DNA from: Zobellia roscoffensis
GTDB lineage: Bacteria > Bacteroidota > Bacteroidia > Flavobacteriales > Flavobacteriaceae
Length of the DNA stretch: 64,000 nucleotides
Assembly (NCBI RefSeq): GCF_015330165.1
Contig: NZ_JADDXT010000002.1
Coordinates: 4,913,862 to 4,977,861, forward strand
Direction of reading: 5' to 3'
The translations under genes and the position numbers were made by a program. Positions 35,593 to 44,570 of the stretch are shown here, piece after piece (the first letter of the stretch is position 1; every line of letters starts with the position of its first letter). A model generated the notes under the pieces. The model was not told the origin of the DNA. It was given only the letters and a program-made list of their open reading frames with translations, and did not search any database.

Positions 35593-36837
35593 TTATTTTT
35601 CGAACTGTTTTAATGTAGTCGTAATAATTCGTACACAATCCAACAGTTGCTCTTTGTTCATAACCAATGGTGGTGCAAAACGAATGATATTACCATGCGT
35701 AGGTTTTGCTAAAAGTCCGTTTTCTTTTAACGCCATACAAATATCCCAAGCCGTTGAGCTTTCTTCTGTATCATTAATAAGTATAGCATTCAAAAGGCCT
35801 TTACCGCGTACAGCATTTACAATAGTACACGTAGCTATAAATTTGTTCAGCTCTTCTCTGAACAACACACCTAAGGTTTCAGCATTTTCTGCTAATTCTT
35901 CGTTCTTAACTACTTCTAGCGCAGCCATAGCAACAGCAGCGGCAATAGGGTTCCCTCCAAAAGTACTACCATGGTTACCTGGTCTAATAACACCCATAAT
36001 AGTATCATTAGCCAAAACTGCGGATACAGGGTATGCTCCTCCTGAAAGTGCTTTTCCTAGAATAAGAATATCTGGTTTTATATTTTCATGGTCTACAGCC
36101 AACATTCTACCAGTTCTAGCAATTCCGGTCTGTACTTCATCTGCTATAAAAAGAACATTGTGCTTTTCACATAATGCTTTTGCCTCACGCAAATACCCTT
36201 CTGAAGGAACATAGACTCCCGCTTCACCTTGAATAGGTTCTACCAAAAATCCTGCAACATTATTATTTTGCTCCAATGCTTCTGCCAAAGCTTTAAGGTT
36301 ATTATATTCTATTTTAATGAAGCCTGCAGTATAAGGTCCAAAATTCTTTCTGGCAACAGGATCATTAGAAAATGAAATAATGGTAGTAGTTCGTCCATGA
36401 AAATTATTCTCACAAACAATAATCTGTGCTTCGTTTTCTGCTATACCTTTTTTCTCGTACGCCCATTTACGACATAACTTCAACGCTGTCTCCACAGCTT
36501 CAGCTCCCGTATTCATGGGTAAAAGCTTATCAAATTTAAATGTTTCGGTCGCGTACTTTTCATACTTCCCAAGTACATCATTATAAAATGCCCTTGACGT
36601 AAGCGTTAAGGTCTGCGCCTGATCGGTCATAGCCTTAACAATTTTTGGGTGACAATGCCCTTGATTTACCGCAGAGTAAGCCGAAAGAAAATCATAATAC
36701 TTTTTTCCCTCAACATCCCAAACGTAAACACCTTCTCCCTTGTTAAGTACAACGGGTAATGGGTGATAGTTGTGTGCTCCGTGTTTGTCCTCCAATGCAA
36801 TAGCATCTTTAGAACTGATTTTTTCTAAAACTGACAT
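35593..36837 (-). CDS. rocD: ornithine aminotransferase
   Basis: A 414-residue class III PLP aminotransferase that moves the delta-amino group of ornithine to 2-oxoglutarate. Recognisable blocks are HNYHPLPVVLNKGEGVYVWD at the N-terminus, NTGAEAVETALK, FIADEVQTGIARTG and ILGKALSGGAYPVSAVL with the PLP lysine. Length and sequence fit RocD rather than acetylornithine aminotransferase. TAGATTTG at 36949-36942 and a palindrome at 36890-36905 lie upstream. Confidence 0.93.
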   Translation of the reverse strand: MSVLEKISSKDAIALEDKHGAHNYHPLPVVLNKGEGVYVWDVEGKKYYDFLSAYSAVNQGHCHPKIVKAMTDQAQTLTLTSRAFYNDVLGKYEKYATETFKFDKLLPMNTGAEAVETALKLCRKWAYEKKGIAENEAQIIVCENNFHGRTTTIISFSNDPVARKNFGPYTAGFIKIEYNNLKALAEALEQNNNVAGFLVEPIQGEAGVYVPSEGYLREAKALCEKHNVLFIADEVQTGIARTGRMLAVDHENIKPDILILGKALSGGAYPVSAVLANDTIMGVIRPGNHGSTFGGNPIAAAVAMAALEVVKNEELAENAETLGVLFREELNKFIATCTIVNAVRGKGLLNAILINDTEESSTAWDICMALKENGLLAKPTHGNIIRFAPPLVMNKEQLLDCVRIITTTLKQFEK

Positions 36838-36889
36838 GATAAAATTACTTTTAAATAAAACTTCAGTAATTCCTTCTGTACCTTTTTCC

Positions 36890-36905
36890 TTTCGAAGATT
36901 CGAAA
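36890..36905. promoter_or_regulatory. palindrome upstream of rocD
   Basis: TTTCGAA-GA-TTCGAAA is a perfect inverted repeat with a 2-base spacer, 53 bp before the rocD start. It could be an operator for control of ornithine catabolism. The regulator is not known. Confidence 0.4.
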
Positions 36906-37106
36906 ATTCAGCGTGGGAGAGAAATCATCCTTGTAGAATTGCAAATCTAATGAATATTTTTTATCTCATAAAACATCCGTTATTTTGTTTAACTAAACAA
37001 TTGTGACTTTAAACAAAAAAGCGTGTCTAAAAAATATAGACAGTTTACAGAGCATTTTTACTAGTCTAGTATAAAAGGCATACATTTTAAATAAGTTTAA
37101 TAAAAG

Positions 37107-37183
37107 CAAGTGGTAGTTCCCCCGATTAATTAAACTGCTTGTGAAGTCGGGAAACCTTGTAATGGGGTTTCTTGACTTTTTTT
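37107..37183 (+). ncRNA. candidate structured RNA with pseudoknot and terminator
   Basis: CAAGTGGT (37107-37114) pairs with ACTGCTTG (37134-37141). Its loop has CCCGA (37121-37125), which can pair with TCGGG (37147-37151), making an H-type pseudoknot. The same TCGGG is also the 5' arm of a terminator stem (37146-37156 with 37166-37176, two G-U pairs) followed by seven T. Such mutually exclusive pairing is typical of riboswitches and attenuators, but a small stand-alone RNA is equally possible. The 5' end is not defined, and I do not recognise the family. Confidence 0.45.
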
Positions 37184-37304
37184 ATTATCATTCTTCTCGT
37201 AAAAACAACTCGTTCCAATGTACTTAAAGTAACCAAATACCAGATTTAACTATTTTTAATAAGCCGGATCGTAATCTTAGTTATAATAAATGCAATGGGA
37301 TGCT

Positions 37305-37312
37305 TACTTTTG
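37305..37312 (+). promoter_or_regulatory. -7 element of the rlmD-like gene
   Basis: TACTTTTG matches TAnnTTTG exactly and ends 4 bp before the ATG at 37317. It lies inside the extra 27 bp that an upstream in-frame ATG (37290) would add, which argues for the start at 37317 and for a leaderless or nearly leaderless message. Confidence 0.5.
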
Positions 37313-37316
37313 CCGC

Positions 37317-38726
37317 ATGCGAAGAAAGAACAGGCGACAGGTATTCGAAAACATTGAGGTAGTAGATGCCGGTGCAAAGGGAAAAACTATTGGTAAAGCA
37401 CCCGACGGAAGAGTCATTTTTTTGACCAATACCGTACCTGGTGATGTTGTTGATGTACAGACTACTAAAAAGAGAAAAGCATATTTTGAAGGGGTTGCGA
37501 CCACCTTTCATTCCTATTCCGATAAACGTGTAGAACCTCAATGCCAGCATTTTGGTGTTTGCGGGGGTTGCAAGTGGCAAGACATGGGCTATGAACACCA
37601 GCTCTTTTACAAGCAAAAGGAGGTTGAAAACAACCTGAAACGAATTGGCCATCTTGAGTTGCCTGAGACTACTCCTATTTTAGGTTCCGAGGAGCAGTAT
37701 TTCTACCGCAATAAAATGGAATTTTCTTTTTCGGATAGTCGTTGGCTTACTTTGGAAGAAATTCAATCTAACGAGAATATTGCCGATAAAAATGCTCTAG
37801 GCTTTCATATTCCCGGAATGTGGGACAAAATTCTGGACATTAAAAAATGTCACTTACAGCAAGACCCTTCTAATGCTATTAGATTAGAAACCCGTGATTT
37901 CGCTATCAAAAACGGACTCACATTTTTTAATCCAAGAAATCAGCACGGACAATTACGTACGCTTATGATTCGTACGGCTTCTACAGGGGAACTTATGATT
38001 ATGGTTCAGTTTTATGAAGATGATAAAGCAAAACGCGAACTGTTGTTAAATCACCTTAAAGAAACCTTTCCAGAGATTACGGCTCTTCTATACGTTATAA
38101 ATCAGAAACAAAACGATACTATTTATGATCAAGAAATTATTTGTTTCTCTGGTCGTGACCATATTTTTGAAGAAATGGAGGGCTTGAAGTTTAAAATTAA
38201 TGCCAAGTCGTTTTATCAAACTAATTCCGCACAAGCCTACGAACTGTATAAACTTACACGTGAGTTTGCAGATTTAAAAGGTGACGAACTCGTTTATGAC
38301 CTTTACACAGGTACAGGAACCATAGCCCAGTTCGTTTCTAAAAAAGCAAAAAAAGTTGTAGGTATCGAGTCGGTACCCGAAGCCATCGCAGATGCAAAAG
38401 CTAACGCTGAGCGAAACAAAATTGACAATGTAGATTTCTTTGTAGGGGACATGAAAAATGTTTTCAATCAAGAATTTATTAATACCCACGGTACTCCAGA
38501 CGTTATTATTACAGACCCTCCAAGGGATGGTATGCACAAAGATGTAGTGCAGCAAATCTTGAACATTGCTCCTGAAAAAGTGGTTTATGTAAGCTGTAAT
38601 AGTGCAACACAAGCTCGTGACCTGGCATTAATGAAGGAGATGTACCAAGTAGTTAAAGTACAACCGGTAGATATGTTTCCGCAAACACATCATGTTGAAA
38701 ATATTGTACTTTTGAAAAAGCTATAG
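37317..38726 (+). CDS. rlmD: 23S rRNA (uracil-5-)-methyltransferase, RumA/RlmD family
   Basis: A 469-residue RNA methyltransferase. An N-terminal TRAM-like domain (about residues 5-62) is followed by the Fe-S cysteines CQHFGVCGGCKWQ and a later CHLQ, then a SAM-binding domain with YDLYTGTGTIAQF, ITDPPRDGMH and the catalytic VYVSCNSATQARDL. It transfers methyl groups to C5 of a uridine in 23S rRNA; RlmD and RlmC or TrmA cannot be told apart securely by eye. The start at 37317 is chosen from the promoter position. Confidence 0.88.
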   Translation: MRRKNRRQVFENIEVVDAGAKGKTIGKAPDGRVIFLTNTVPGDVVDVQTTKKRKAYFEGVATTFHSYSDKRVEPQCQHFGVCGGCKWQDMGYEHQLFYKQKEVENNLKRIGHLELPETTPILGSEEQYFYRNKMEFSFSDSRWLTLEEIQSNENIADKNALGFHIPGMWDKILDIKKCHLQQDPSNAIRLETRDFAIKNGLTFFNPRNQHGQLRTLMIRTASTGELMIMVQFYEDDKAKRELLLNHLKETFPEITALLYVINQKQNDTIYDQEIICFSGRDHIFEEMEGLKFKINAKSFYQTNSAQAYELYKLTREFADLKGDELVYDLYTGTGTIAQFVSKKAKKVVGIESVPEAIADAKANAERNKIDNVDFFVGDMKNVFNQEFINTHGTPDVIITDPPRDGMHKDVVQQILNIAPEKVVYVSCNSATQARDLALMKEMYQVVKVQPVDMFPQTHHVENIVLLKKL

Positions 38727-38730
38727 CTTT

Positions 38731-39219
38731 ATGAATAAACTCAAAATACTTTTTATTATCGCCTTAGGAATTCTCTCTTTCTCCGCCTGCGAAAAAGATG
38801 ATATTTGTACGGATGCAGATACACCCCAATTGGTCATTCGCTTTTATGATGCGCTCAACCCAACAGAGTTTAAAGATGTTCAAAACCTAATTGTATGGGG
38901 CATTTTAGAAAATGAAGGTAAAGATACCATTGACAATATTGCATTGGATTCCATTGTTTTACCATTACGAGTAGACGCAAGCAGTACTACATTTGCCTTA
39001 TCCAGACAATTAAGTATTGATGATATTAATATAGATACGCTAACTTTTAGCTATGATATTAAAGAAATTTACGAATCTAGAGCTTGTGGTTATATTGCTA
39101 ATTTTGAAAACCTAACGGCTACGGTTAAACAGGATGACTCCGTTTGGATTGAGACCATAGACGTAGATAATGCACTTATTGAAAACACAGCTTCTGCCCA
39201 TGTTAAGATATTTCACTAG
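38731..39219 (+). CDS. DUF6452-like lipoprotein
   Basis: A 162-residue lipoprotein (LSFSAC lipobox ending at C20) beginning EKDDICTDADTPQLVIRFYD after the lipid-bearing cysteine, a pattern I associate with DUF6452 of Flavobacteriia. Function is unknown. It starts 4 bp after the methyltransferase gene and overlaps the next gene by 20 bp, so it is probably made with both. Confidence 0.75.
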   Translation: MNKLKILFIIALGILSFSACEKDDICTDADTPQLVIRFYDALNPTEFKDVQNLIVWGILENEGKDTIDNIALDSIVLPLRVDASSTTFALSRQLSIDDINIDTLTFSYDIKEIYESRACGYIANFENLTATVKQDDSVWIETIDVDNALIENTASAHVKIFH

Positions 39220-40027
39220 TCTTTTTTTCTTTTTCGTAGTTACTGTGGGCTTCTCTCAGAACGAACCTATTGACCTCAATAAAAAGGACACTACGGTATA
39301 CAAACAAAAATACGGTCTTAGAATTGGTGTTGATCTGAGCAGGCTTGCAACCTCCTTTTTTGAGGATGAGTATACCGGATTGGAATTAGTAGCGGACTAC
39401 AGACTTACCCAAAACCTGTATTTAGCAGCCGAAATCGGTAACGAAGAAAAAACAATAGGGACGCCTCTTGGTGCGGATATTGATAATCCGGATGGTGATT
39501 TATATACGTTCACCACATCTGGAAGCTATATTAAAGTGGGAATTGATTACAATACCTATGGAAACTGGTATGGCGAACAAAACATGATATATATTGGTGG
39601 GCGCTATGCTTTTAGTACTTTTAGCCAAGAACTCAATGCCTATAAAATATTCGACTCCAACCGCTATTGGAATCCGGATGATTTTGCCTCTGGCAGTGAT
39701 GCACTTGGAAAATACGAAGGACGTAATAAATCTTGGTTAGAATTCGTAGCAGGTATAAAAGCCGAACTTTTTAGCAACCTCTACTTAGGGGCAAGTGCTA
39801 GATTGGCCATATTAATAACGAACAAAAGACCTGAAAATGAATTGGACGACCTCTTCGTTCCGGGCTTTAATAAGGTTACCGATGGTAGTAGGTTTGGAAT
39901 AGGCTACAATTTCTCCATGAGCTACCTTATCCCCCTATACAAAAAGAAAAACGAACCAAAAAAGGAAATTCCGCAGCCCCAACCTGAACCAAAACCTGAA
40001 GGTAAAGAGCGACCGCAAAGACAATAG
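39200..40027 (+). CDS. DUF6048-like outer-membrane beta-barrel protein
   Basis: A 275-residue protein; the start at 39200 gives the signal peptide MLRYFTSLFFFFVVTVGFSQ. The rest alternates in the way of a small barrel (YGLRIGVDLSRL, YTGLELVADYRL, NLYLAAEIG, YIKVGIDYN, LYLGASARLAIL) and ends in a Pro/Glu/Lys-rich tail (PQPQPEPKPEGKERPQRQ). It matches DUF6048 as I remember it, which is often paired with DUF6452. Function is unknown. Confidence 0.75.
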   Translation: MLRYFTSLFFFFVVTVGFSQNEPIDLNKKDTTVYKQKYGLRIGVDLSRLATSFFEDEYTGLELVADYRLTQNLYLAAEIGNEEKTIGTPLGADIDNPDGDLYTFTTSGSYIKVGIDYNTYGNWYGEQNMIYIGGRYAFSTFSQELNAYKIFDSNRYWNPDDFASGSDALGKYEGRNKSWLEFVAGIKAELFSNLYLGASARLAILITNKRPENELDDLFVPGFNKVTDGSRFGIGYNFSMSYLIPLYKKKNEPKKEIPQPQPEPKPEGKERPQRQ

Positions 40028-40069
40028 TCGTTCCTATTTACATCTCAAAGGTGGTTTACAAAGATTTAC

Positions 40070-41239
40070 TTAATCGTTGTTCTTGTTCATATACTTGGCC
40101 TTCTTGCTTCCTTCATACATTACGTACTTCACTAAACGCGACTCTAAGTGACTATTGAAAACCTTTATTTTTCGGGAAGGCCTTAGTCCTACGTATTTAA
40201 GAGCTTCCATATTTGAGGTTATGAACCAAGCTTCAGTACCTGGGTATTTCTGTTTTAATGTATCTCCAATGGATGCGTAAAAATCTTCCATATCCAAATT
40301 CAATCGTTCCCCGTATGGCGGATTGAAGACCATATGCAACTTCCCGTCCGTGAACTTTTCCGTATTAAAAAAGTTTTTTCGCTCTACAGAAATGTATTCA
40401 GAGAGGTTGGCGTTCTCAACGTTGTCAGTTGCCTTTCGCACCGCAGAAGGAGCTTTATCATAACCCACAATTTTATGGTGAAACTCCCTAACTTTGTTCA
40501 GACTGACTTCTATAATTTTCTCAAAAAGGTCTTGGTCAAAATCATGCCATTTTTCAAAAGCAAATTCCTTTCTATTAATGTTTACCGGTATGTTGCAAGC
40601 AATCATAGCGGCCTCGGTTAACATAGTACCACTACCGCACATAGGATCAACAAAATCACATTGACCGTCCCATCCGCTCATCAATAAAAGTCCTGCTGCC
40701 AACACTTCATTTATAGGCGCAATATTCGTAGCCGTCCTATAACCGCGTTGGTGCAACGAACGCCCTGAACTATCCAAGGACACATTGCAATGATCATTAT
40801 GAATATGGATATTAATACGCACGTCAGGAAACTTTACGTCTACGCTAGGGCGACTTCCATCCATATCCCTAAACTTATCAACTATGGCATCTTTCACCTT
40901 TTGCGATACATAAAGAGAATGCGTAAAATTATCAGAATTAACTGTAGAATCTATGGCAAAAGTGGTGTCCACGGAAAGATACTCGGCCCAATCCATGGCA
41001 TAAATCTTTTTATACAGGTCATTCTCACTACGTACAGAAAAAGAGTGAATAGGCTTTATAATCTTAATGGCGGTTCGCAAACATAAATTGGCCTTATACA
41101 TAAAGCCGGTATCCCCTTCAAAAGCTACATTTCTAACTCCTTCAACCACATTACCTCCACCGAGGTTACGAATTTCCTTAGCCAATATCTCTTCAAAACC
41201 AAAGAGGGTCTTGGCAACCATTTTAAAATTTTTACCCAT
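40070..41239 (-). CDS. THUMP-domain N2-guanine methyltransferase, RlmL-like
   Basis: A 389-residue class I methyltransferase. A THUMP domain (about residues 45-155) precedes a SAM-binding domain with FVDPMCGSGTMLTEAA and the amino-methylating motif NPPYGERL. This fits the N-terminal half of RlmKL, which makes m2G in 23S rRNA; the RlmK half is absent, as usual in Bacteroidota. A second in-frame ATG six codons on is possible. TATTTTTG at 41267-41260 on the minus strand may be the -7 element. Confidence 0.88.
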   Translation of the reverse strand: MGKNFKMVAKTLFGFEEILAKEIRNLGGGNVVEGVRNVAFEGDTGFMYKANLCLRTAIKIIKPIHSFSVRSENDLYKKIYAMDWAEYLSVDTTFAIDSTVNSDNFTHSLYVSQKVKDAIVDKFRDMDGSRPSVDVKFPDVRINIHIHNDHCNVSLDSSGRSLHQRGYRTATNIAPINEVLAAGLLLMSGWDGQCDFVDPMCGSGTMLTEAAMIACNIPVNINRKEFAFEKWHDFDQDLFEKIIEVSLNKVREFHHKIVGYDKAPSAVRKATDNVENANLSEYISVERKNFFNTEKFTDGKLHMVFNPPYGERLNLDMEDFYASIGDTLKQKYPGTEAWFITSNMEALKYVGLRPSRKIKVFNSHLESRLVKYVMYEGSKKAKYMNKNND

Positions 41240-41442
41240 GTCTTATTCTAAAGTTGCCGCAAAAATACAGTATTTTAGCCGGAGAAATAAGAACCTACCC
41301 TCTGCTTTCTAAAATGCCGTTCGCTCTTTCTCTATTGAAAGAACAAAATTGCTCTTTCGGAAAACTGAAAAATGCGGGTTTATAGCTGTAATTATTATTA
41401 AATTTCTTAGACTAAGAGCCCCTATAAAACGATTTTCCGTTA

Positions 41443-42114
41443 ATGAATTACGCCTTACCAATTTTTGCCGTTCTTTTGAGTTTTGCCTTTGTATACCTGG
41501 TAAAACCTAATAACAAAAGTCATTTTAAGCTTCTTTTGGCCTTTAGTGGTGCTTTTTTATTGGCCCTTACCTTGTTTGAACTTTTCCCATCAGTTTATGA
41601 ACACGGAGACCCTAAGAATGTGGGACTCTTTGTAATGTTGGGAATTTTACTTCAGATTATTTTGGAGTATTTTTCCAAAGGAGCAGAACACGGTCATGTA
41701 CATTTAGATAAAGACAAAAAGCTTTTCCCATGGTTACTTTTCGGAAGTCTTTGTCTTCATTCGTTTTTAGAAGGTTTTCCTATACATGACCACAACACAA
41801 TTATTTACGGCATATTAATTCATAAAGTACCCATAGCTATTATATTGAGTATCTTTTTATTAAACTCAAAAATACCATTGACCAAGGCGCTTTTGTTTAT
41901 CTCTATCTTTTCTTTAATGACGCCATTAGGAAGTTATATTGCGAACCACACCCAATTGGCAGATACGTATTTTGCCTCAATCAATTCATTGGTCATTGGT
42001 GTATTTTTACATATTTCTACGGTTATACTTTTTGAAAGTTCAGAGGGACACACCTTTAATTTGCGAAAAATAGTAGCCATACTCTTGGGCATTATAATCG
42101 CTTATCTTTTATAA
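41443..42114 (+). CDS. ZIP-family metal transporter
   Basis: A 223-residue inner-membrane protein with seven to eight helices. A histidine-rich loop (GAEHGHVHLDKDKK, around residue 85) and the metal-path motifs HSFLEGFPIHDH and HKVPIAI mark the ZIP family, which brings zinc, iron or manganese into the cytoplasm. The next gene begins 1 bp after its stop, so they are co-transcribed. Confidence 0.9.
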   Translation: MNYALPIFAVLLSFAFVYLVKPNNKSHFKLLLAFSGAFLLALTLFELFPSVYEHGDPKNVGLFVMLGILLQIILEYFSKGAEHGHVHLDKDKKLFPWLLFGSLCLHSFLEGFPIHDHNTIIYGILIHKVPIAIILSIFLLNSKIPLTKALLFISIFSLMTPLGSYIANHTQLADTYFASINSLVIGVFLHISTVILFESSEGHTFNLRKIVAILLGIIIAYLL

Positions 42115-42115
42115 A

Positions 42116-42544
42116 ATGTTCAGCAAAGCCGAGTCAAAAAAACTACGCGAAGATTTTTGGGTTGCCTTTGGCAAATCGTATCCTCGTAAGTGGATACTCT
42201 ATAACACCAAGATAAAAGGCCTTGTTTTTAAGTTTCATTTCGATTTAAAAAAAGCGATGGTTTCCATAGATATCGAAACCGATGACCTTGAAAAACGCAT
42301 TACACTTTGGGAAAAATTTCAATCGTTGCAATCGTTACTTCAATCTGAAGACTACCTGCCAGATGCTATTTTTGACGAAGCCTTTTTTTTATCCAACGGG
42401 AAAGAGATTTCTAGAATATACGTTACCCTAGAAAACGTATCCATTCATAATAAAAACACATGGCAAGAAACCATGATATTTTTGAGCGAACAAATGAACC
42501 AAGTAGAATTGTTCTTTGAAGATTTCAGGGAGATTTTGGAATAG
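42116..42544 (+). CDS. DUF4268-domain protein
   Basis: A 142-residue soluble protein rich in charged and aromatic residues (KLREDFWVAFGKSYPRKWILYNTKIKGLVFKF split over two segments, then EKFQSLQSLL). The pattern is that of DUF4268, which has a restriction-endonuclease-like relation in longer proteins, but no catalytic motif is clear here. It follows the ZIP gene by 1 bp and ends 2 bp from the convergent uxuA. Confidence 0.75.
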   Translation: MFSKAESKKLREDFWVAFGKSYPRKWILYNTKIKGLVFKFHFDLKKAMVSIDIETDDLEKRITLWEKFQSLQSLLQSEDYLPDAIFDEAFFLSNGKEISRIYVTLENVSIHNKNTWQETMIFLSEQMNQVELFFEDFREILE

Positions 42545-42546
42545 CC

Positions 42547-43746
42547 TCAGGAAAGCTTCATCTGATGACGAATACCTTTTTCCAATCCCGAAAGCTGTGC
42601 CATACCCAGAGCTCTTCCAATTAGTGAGTATCCCGGGTAAAATTCTTGTTGTCTTTTTTTATCGTCTAATAAAACATGACCATGATCGGGCCGCAAAGGA
42701 ATAGCTATATCCGTACGACCTGAACCTATCCTTTTTAGCTGCTCTGTTATAAAAGCTTCCATAACTGCTGCCATAGGCACCGTACCTTTAAGGTGTTCCG
42801 CCTCATAGAATTCTCCTGTGGTATTTAGCTGTACATTTCTTAGATGAACAAAATGAATACGGTCTCCAAAATCCTCCACAATTTTCACCAAATCATTTTT
42901 GGCCGATGCACCTAAAGAACCAGAGCAAAAAGTAAAACCATTATTAATTGAAGGGTAACAGTCTTTAATAAACTGAAAATCATCATAGGAAGAAGCTATT
43001 CGTGGAATACCAAAAACCGAAAACGGCGGATCATCTGGATGTATCGCCATTTTAATACCCAACTTTTCGGCTTCGGGTAGTATAGCCTTAAGAAAATACA
43101 CCAGATTTTCCCGAAGCTCTTCTTTTGAAATTTGACTCACCGCGGCCAGGTTTTGCCTAAAAACGGACATAGGAATTGGTTCCTTACTACCTGGTAAACC
43201 AGCCAAAACAGCACTTTCCAATGCTTTCTTTTCTTCAATTTTCAAACGTTTAAAATAGACTTCCGCTTTAGAAATAACCTGCTCTTCATATACCTCAACA
43301 GCACGTTCCCGTTGTAAAATAAAAAGATCAAATGCAGCTATGGCAATTGGGTCATAAAGCAAACTAGAAGTCCCGTTGGGTAACTGGTAATCAAGGTTGG
43401 TACGAGTCCAATCAATAAGCGGCATAAAATTGTAACAAATAGTATAAATGTTATGCTTCGCTAGGTTTTTTAAGGTTTGAATGTAGTTCTGAATATAGAT
43501 ATCTCTTTCCGGCAGTCCATATTTTATAGCATTGTGAATATTCACACTTTCCACAACGGACCATTCCATACCGTGTTTTTCTATTTCAGATTTAATGTCC
43601 GATATTGTCTCTTCCGGCCAAACCTCTCCTGTAGCCAAGCTATGGCAAGCCGTAACTATACCCTCTGCTCCCAATTGAGCAATATCAGCTAAAGTCACCC
43701 CAAAATTTGGTCCAAACCAGCGGTATGTTTTCTTTAAGTATTCCAT
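42547..43746 (-). CDS. uxuA: mannonate dehydratase
   Basis: A 399-residue UxuA-type TIM-barrel enzyme that turns D-mannonate into 2-keto-3-deoxygluconate. Blocks include RWFGPNFGVTLADIAQLG at the N-terminus, IHPDDPPFSVFGIPRI, FCSGSLGAS, HFVHLRNVQ and RPDHGHVLLDD, holding the Cys/His/Asp metal ligands. It is the last gene of the minus-strand set from susC and abuts the SDR gene with no gap. With that SDR it would form the fructuronate-mannonate-KDG part of hexuronate breakdown. KDG kinase and an isomerase are not in this locus. Confidence 0.95.
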   Translation of the reverse strand: MEYLKKTYRWFGPNFGVTLADIAQLGAEGIVTACHSLATGEVWPEETISDIKSEIEKHGMEWSVVESVNIHNAIKYGLPERDIYIQNYIQTLKNLAKHNIYTICYNFMPLIDWTRTNLDYQLPNGTSSLLYDPIAIAAFDLFILQRERAVEVYEEQVISKAEVYFKRLKIEEKKALESAVLAGLPGSKEPIPMSVFRQNLAAVSQISKEELRENLVYFLKAILPEAEKLGIKMAIHPDDPPFSVFGIPRIASSYDDFQFIKDCYPSINNGFTFCSGSLGASAKNDLVKIVEDFGDRIHFVHLRNVQLNTTGEFYEAEHLKGTVPMAAVMEAFITEQLKRIGSGRTDIAIPLRPDHGHVLLDDKKRQQEFYPGYSLIGRALGMAQLSGLEKGIRHQMKLS

Positions 43747-44565
43747 CTAAACTCCGGTAAAAGAATTGAAACCTCCATCTACATCATATACTGTTCCCGT
43801 GACAAAAGAAGAGGCTTCACTTAAAAGATAGTGTACCATTCCGTTGAGCTCGGAGGCATCACCAAAACGGTTCATAGGTGTTTTTGCCAGAATTTTTTTG
43901 CTTCGCTCCGTATGGGAACCATCCTCATTAATTAAAATTTTTCGGTTTTGATTTCCAATGAAAAAGCCTGGCGCAATGGCATTAACCCTAATTTTATCAC
44001 TGAATTTAGTAGCCAGTTCTTCTGCCATCCACTTAGTAAAAATATCAATACCAGCTTTGGCCATAGAATAGCCCAACACCCTTGTTATGGACTGCTTAGA
44101 AGCCATGGAAGAAATGTTTATTATCGTGCCTTTCCCTTGCTCTGCCATTAACTGGCTCAATACAATGGTTGGCAGTACGCTACCAAAAAGATTCAAATCA
44201 ACCACTTCTTTTGTATCGCTCAACGAAATATCAAAAATAGTCTGATCAGGCTGCAATGTAGCTCCCGGAAGGTTACCTCCAGCCAAATTTATCAAGCCAT
44301 CTATTTTACTGTGATTGTCCCTTATTTTTTCACGAAGGCTAATTAGCTGGCTTTCTTTCATAACATCAACAACGTATGAAGCAGCACTTTTTTCACTGAT
44401 CGTATTTAACGCCTCACGCTTGGCGTCCAGTTTATCAGGAGATCTTCCCAATAAAATCACACGAGCACCATTCTGTACAAGGTATTCCGCTATGGAACCA
44501 CCTAAAACTCCCGTACCACCAGACAAGGCTATTGTTTTTTCTTTTAAATCAAAAAGCTCGTTCAT
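43747..44565 (-). CDS. SDR-family oxidoreductase, D-mannonate/fructuronate reductase candidate
   Basis: A 272-residue short-chain dehydrogenase. The cofactor motif is G16-GTGVLG-G23 and the catalytic Tyr/Lys are Y166 and K170 (YSMAKAG), after NISSM with the serine. Length and order are normal. Directly before uxuA in the same message, it most likely reduces D-fructuronate to D-mannonate, as SDR-type mannonate oxidoreductases do in Bacteroidota. The reverse-direction oxidation of another sugar acid cannot be excluded. Confidence 0.88.
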   Translation of the reverse strand: MNELFDLKEKTIALSGGTGVLGGSIAEYLVQNGARVILLGRSPDKLDAKREALNTISEKSAASYVVDVMKESQLISLREKIRDNHSKIDGLINLAGGNLPGATLQPDQTIFDISLSDTKEVVDLNLFGSVLPTIVLSQLMAEQGKGTIINISSMASKQSITRVLGYSMAKAGIDIFTKWMAEELATKFSDKIRVNAIAPGFFIGNQNRKILINEDGSHTERSKKILAKTPMNRFGDASELNGMVHYLLSEASSFVTGTVYDVDGGFNSFTGV

Positions 44566-44570
44566 ATGTA

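Larger units (their letters stand above)
36838..37316. other. 479-bp intergenic region between rocD and the rlmD-like gene
   Basis: The genes on its two sides diverge. From left to right it holds a palindrome near rocD (36890-36905), a minus-strand -7 match (36942-36949), an AT-rich stretch without recognised signals, a structured RNA candidate with terminator (37107-37183), and the rlmD-like promoter. No convincing small ORF was seen. Confidence 0.6.

Noticed and set aside
35576..36214. 212-codon + strand reading frame inside rocD
   Set aside because: It is antisense to a well-conserved aminotransferase, and its sequence has no recognisable features.
38707..38714. TACTTTTG as promoter of the DUF6452-like gene
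   Set aside because: It matches the -7 consensus but lies in the 3' coding end of rlmD without a TTG at the right distance, and the 4-bp gap between genes favours co-transcription.
39170..39199. Upstream start of the DUF6048-like protein
   Set aside because: The ATG at 39200 gives a standard signal peptide and a smaller overlap with the gene before.
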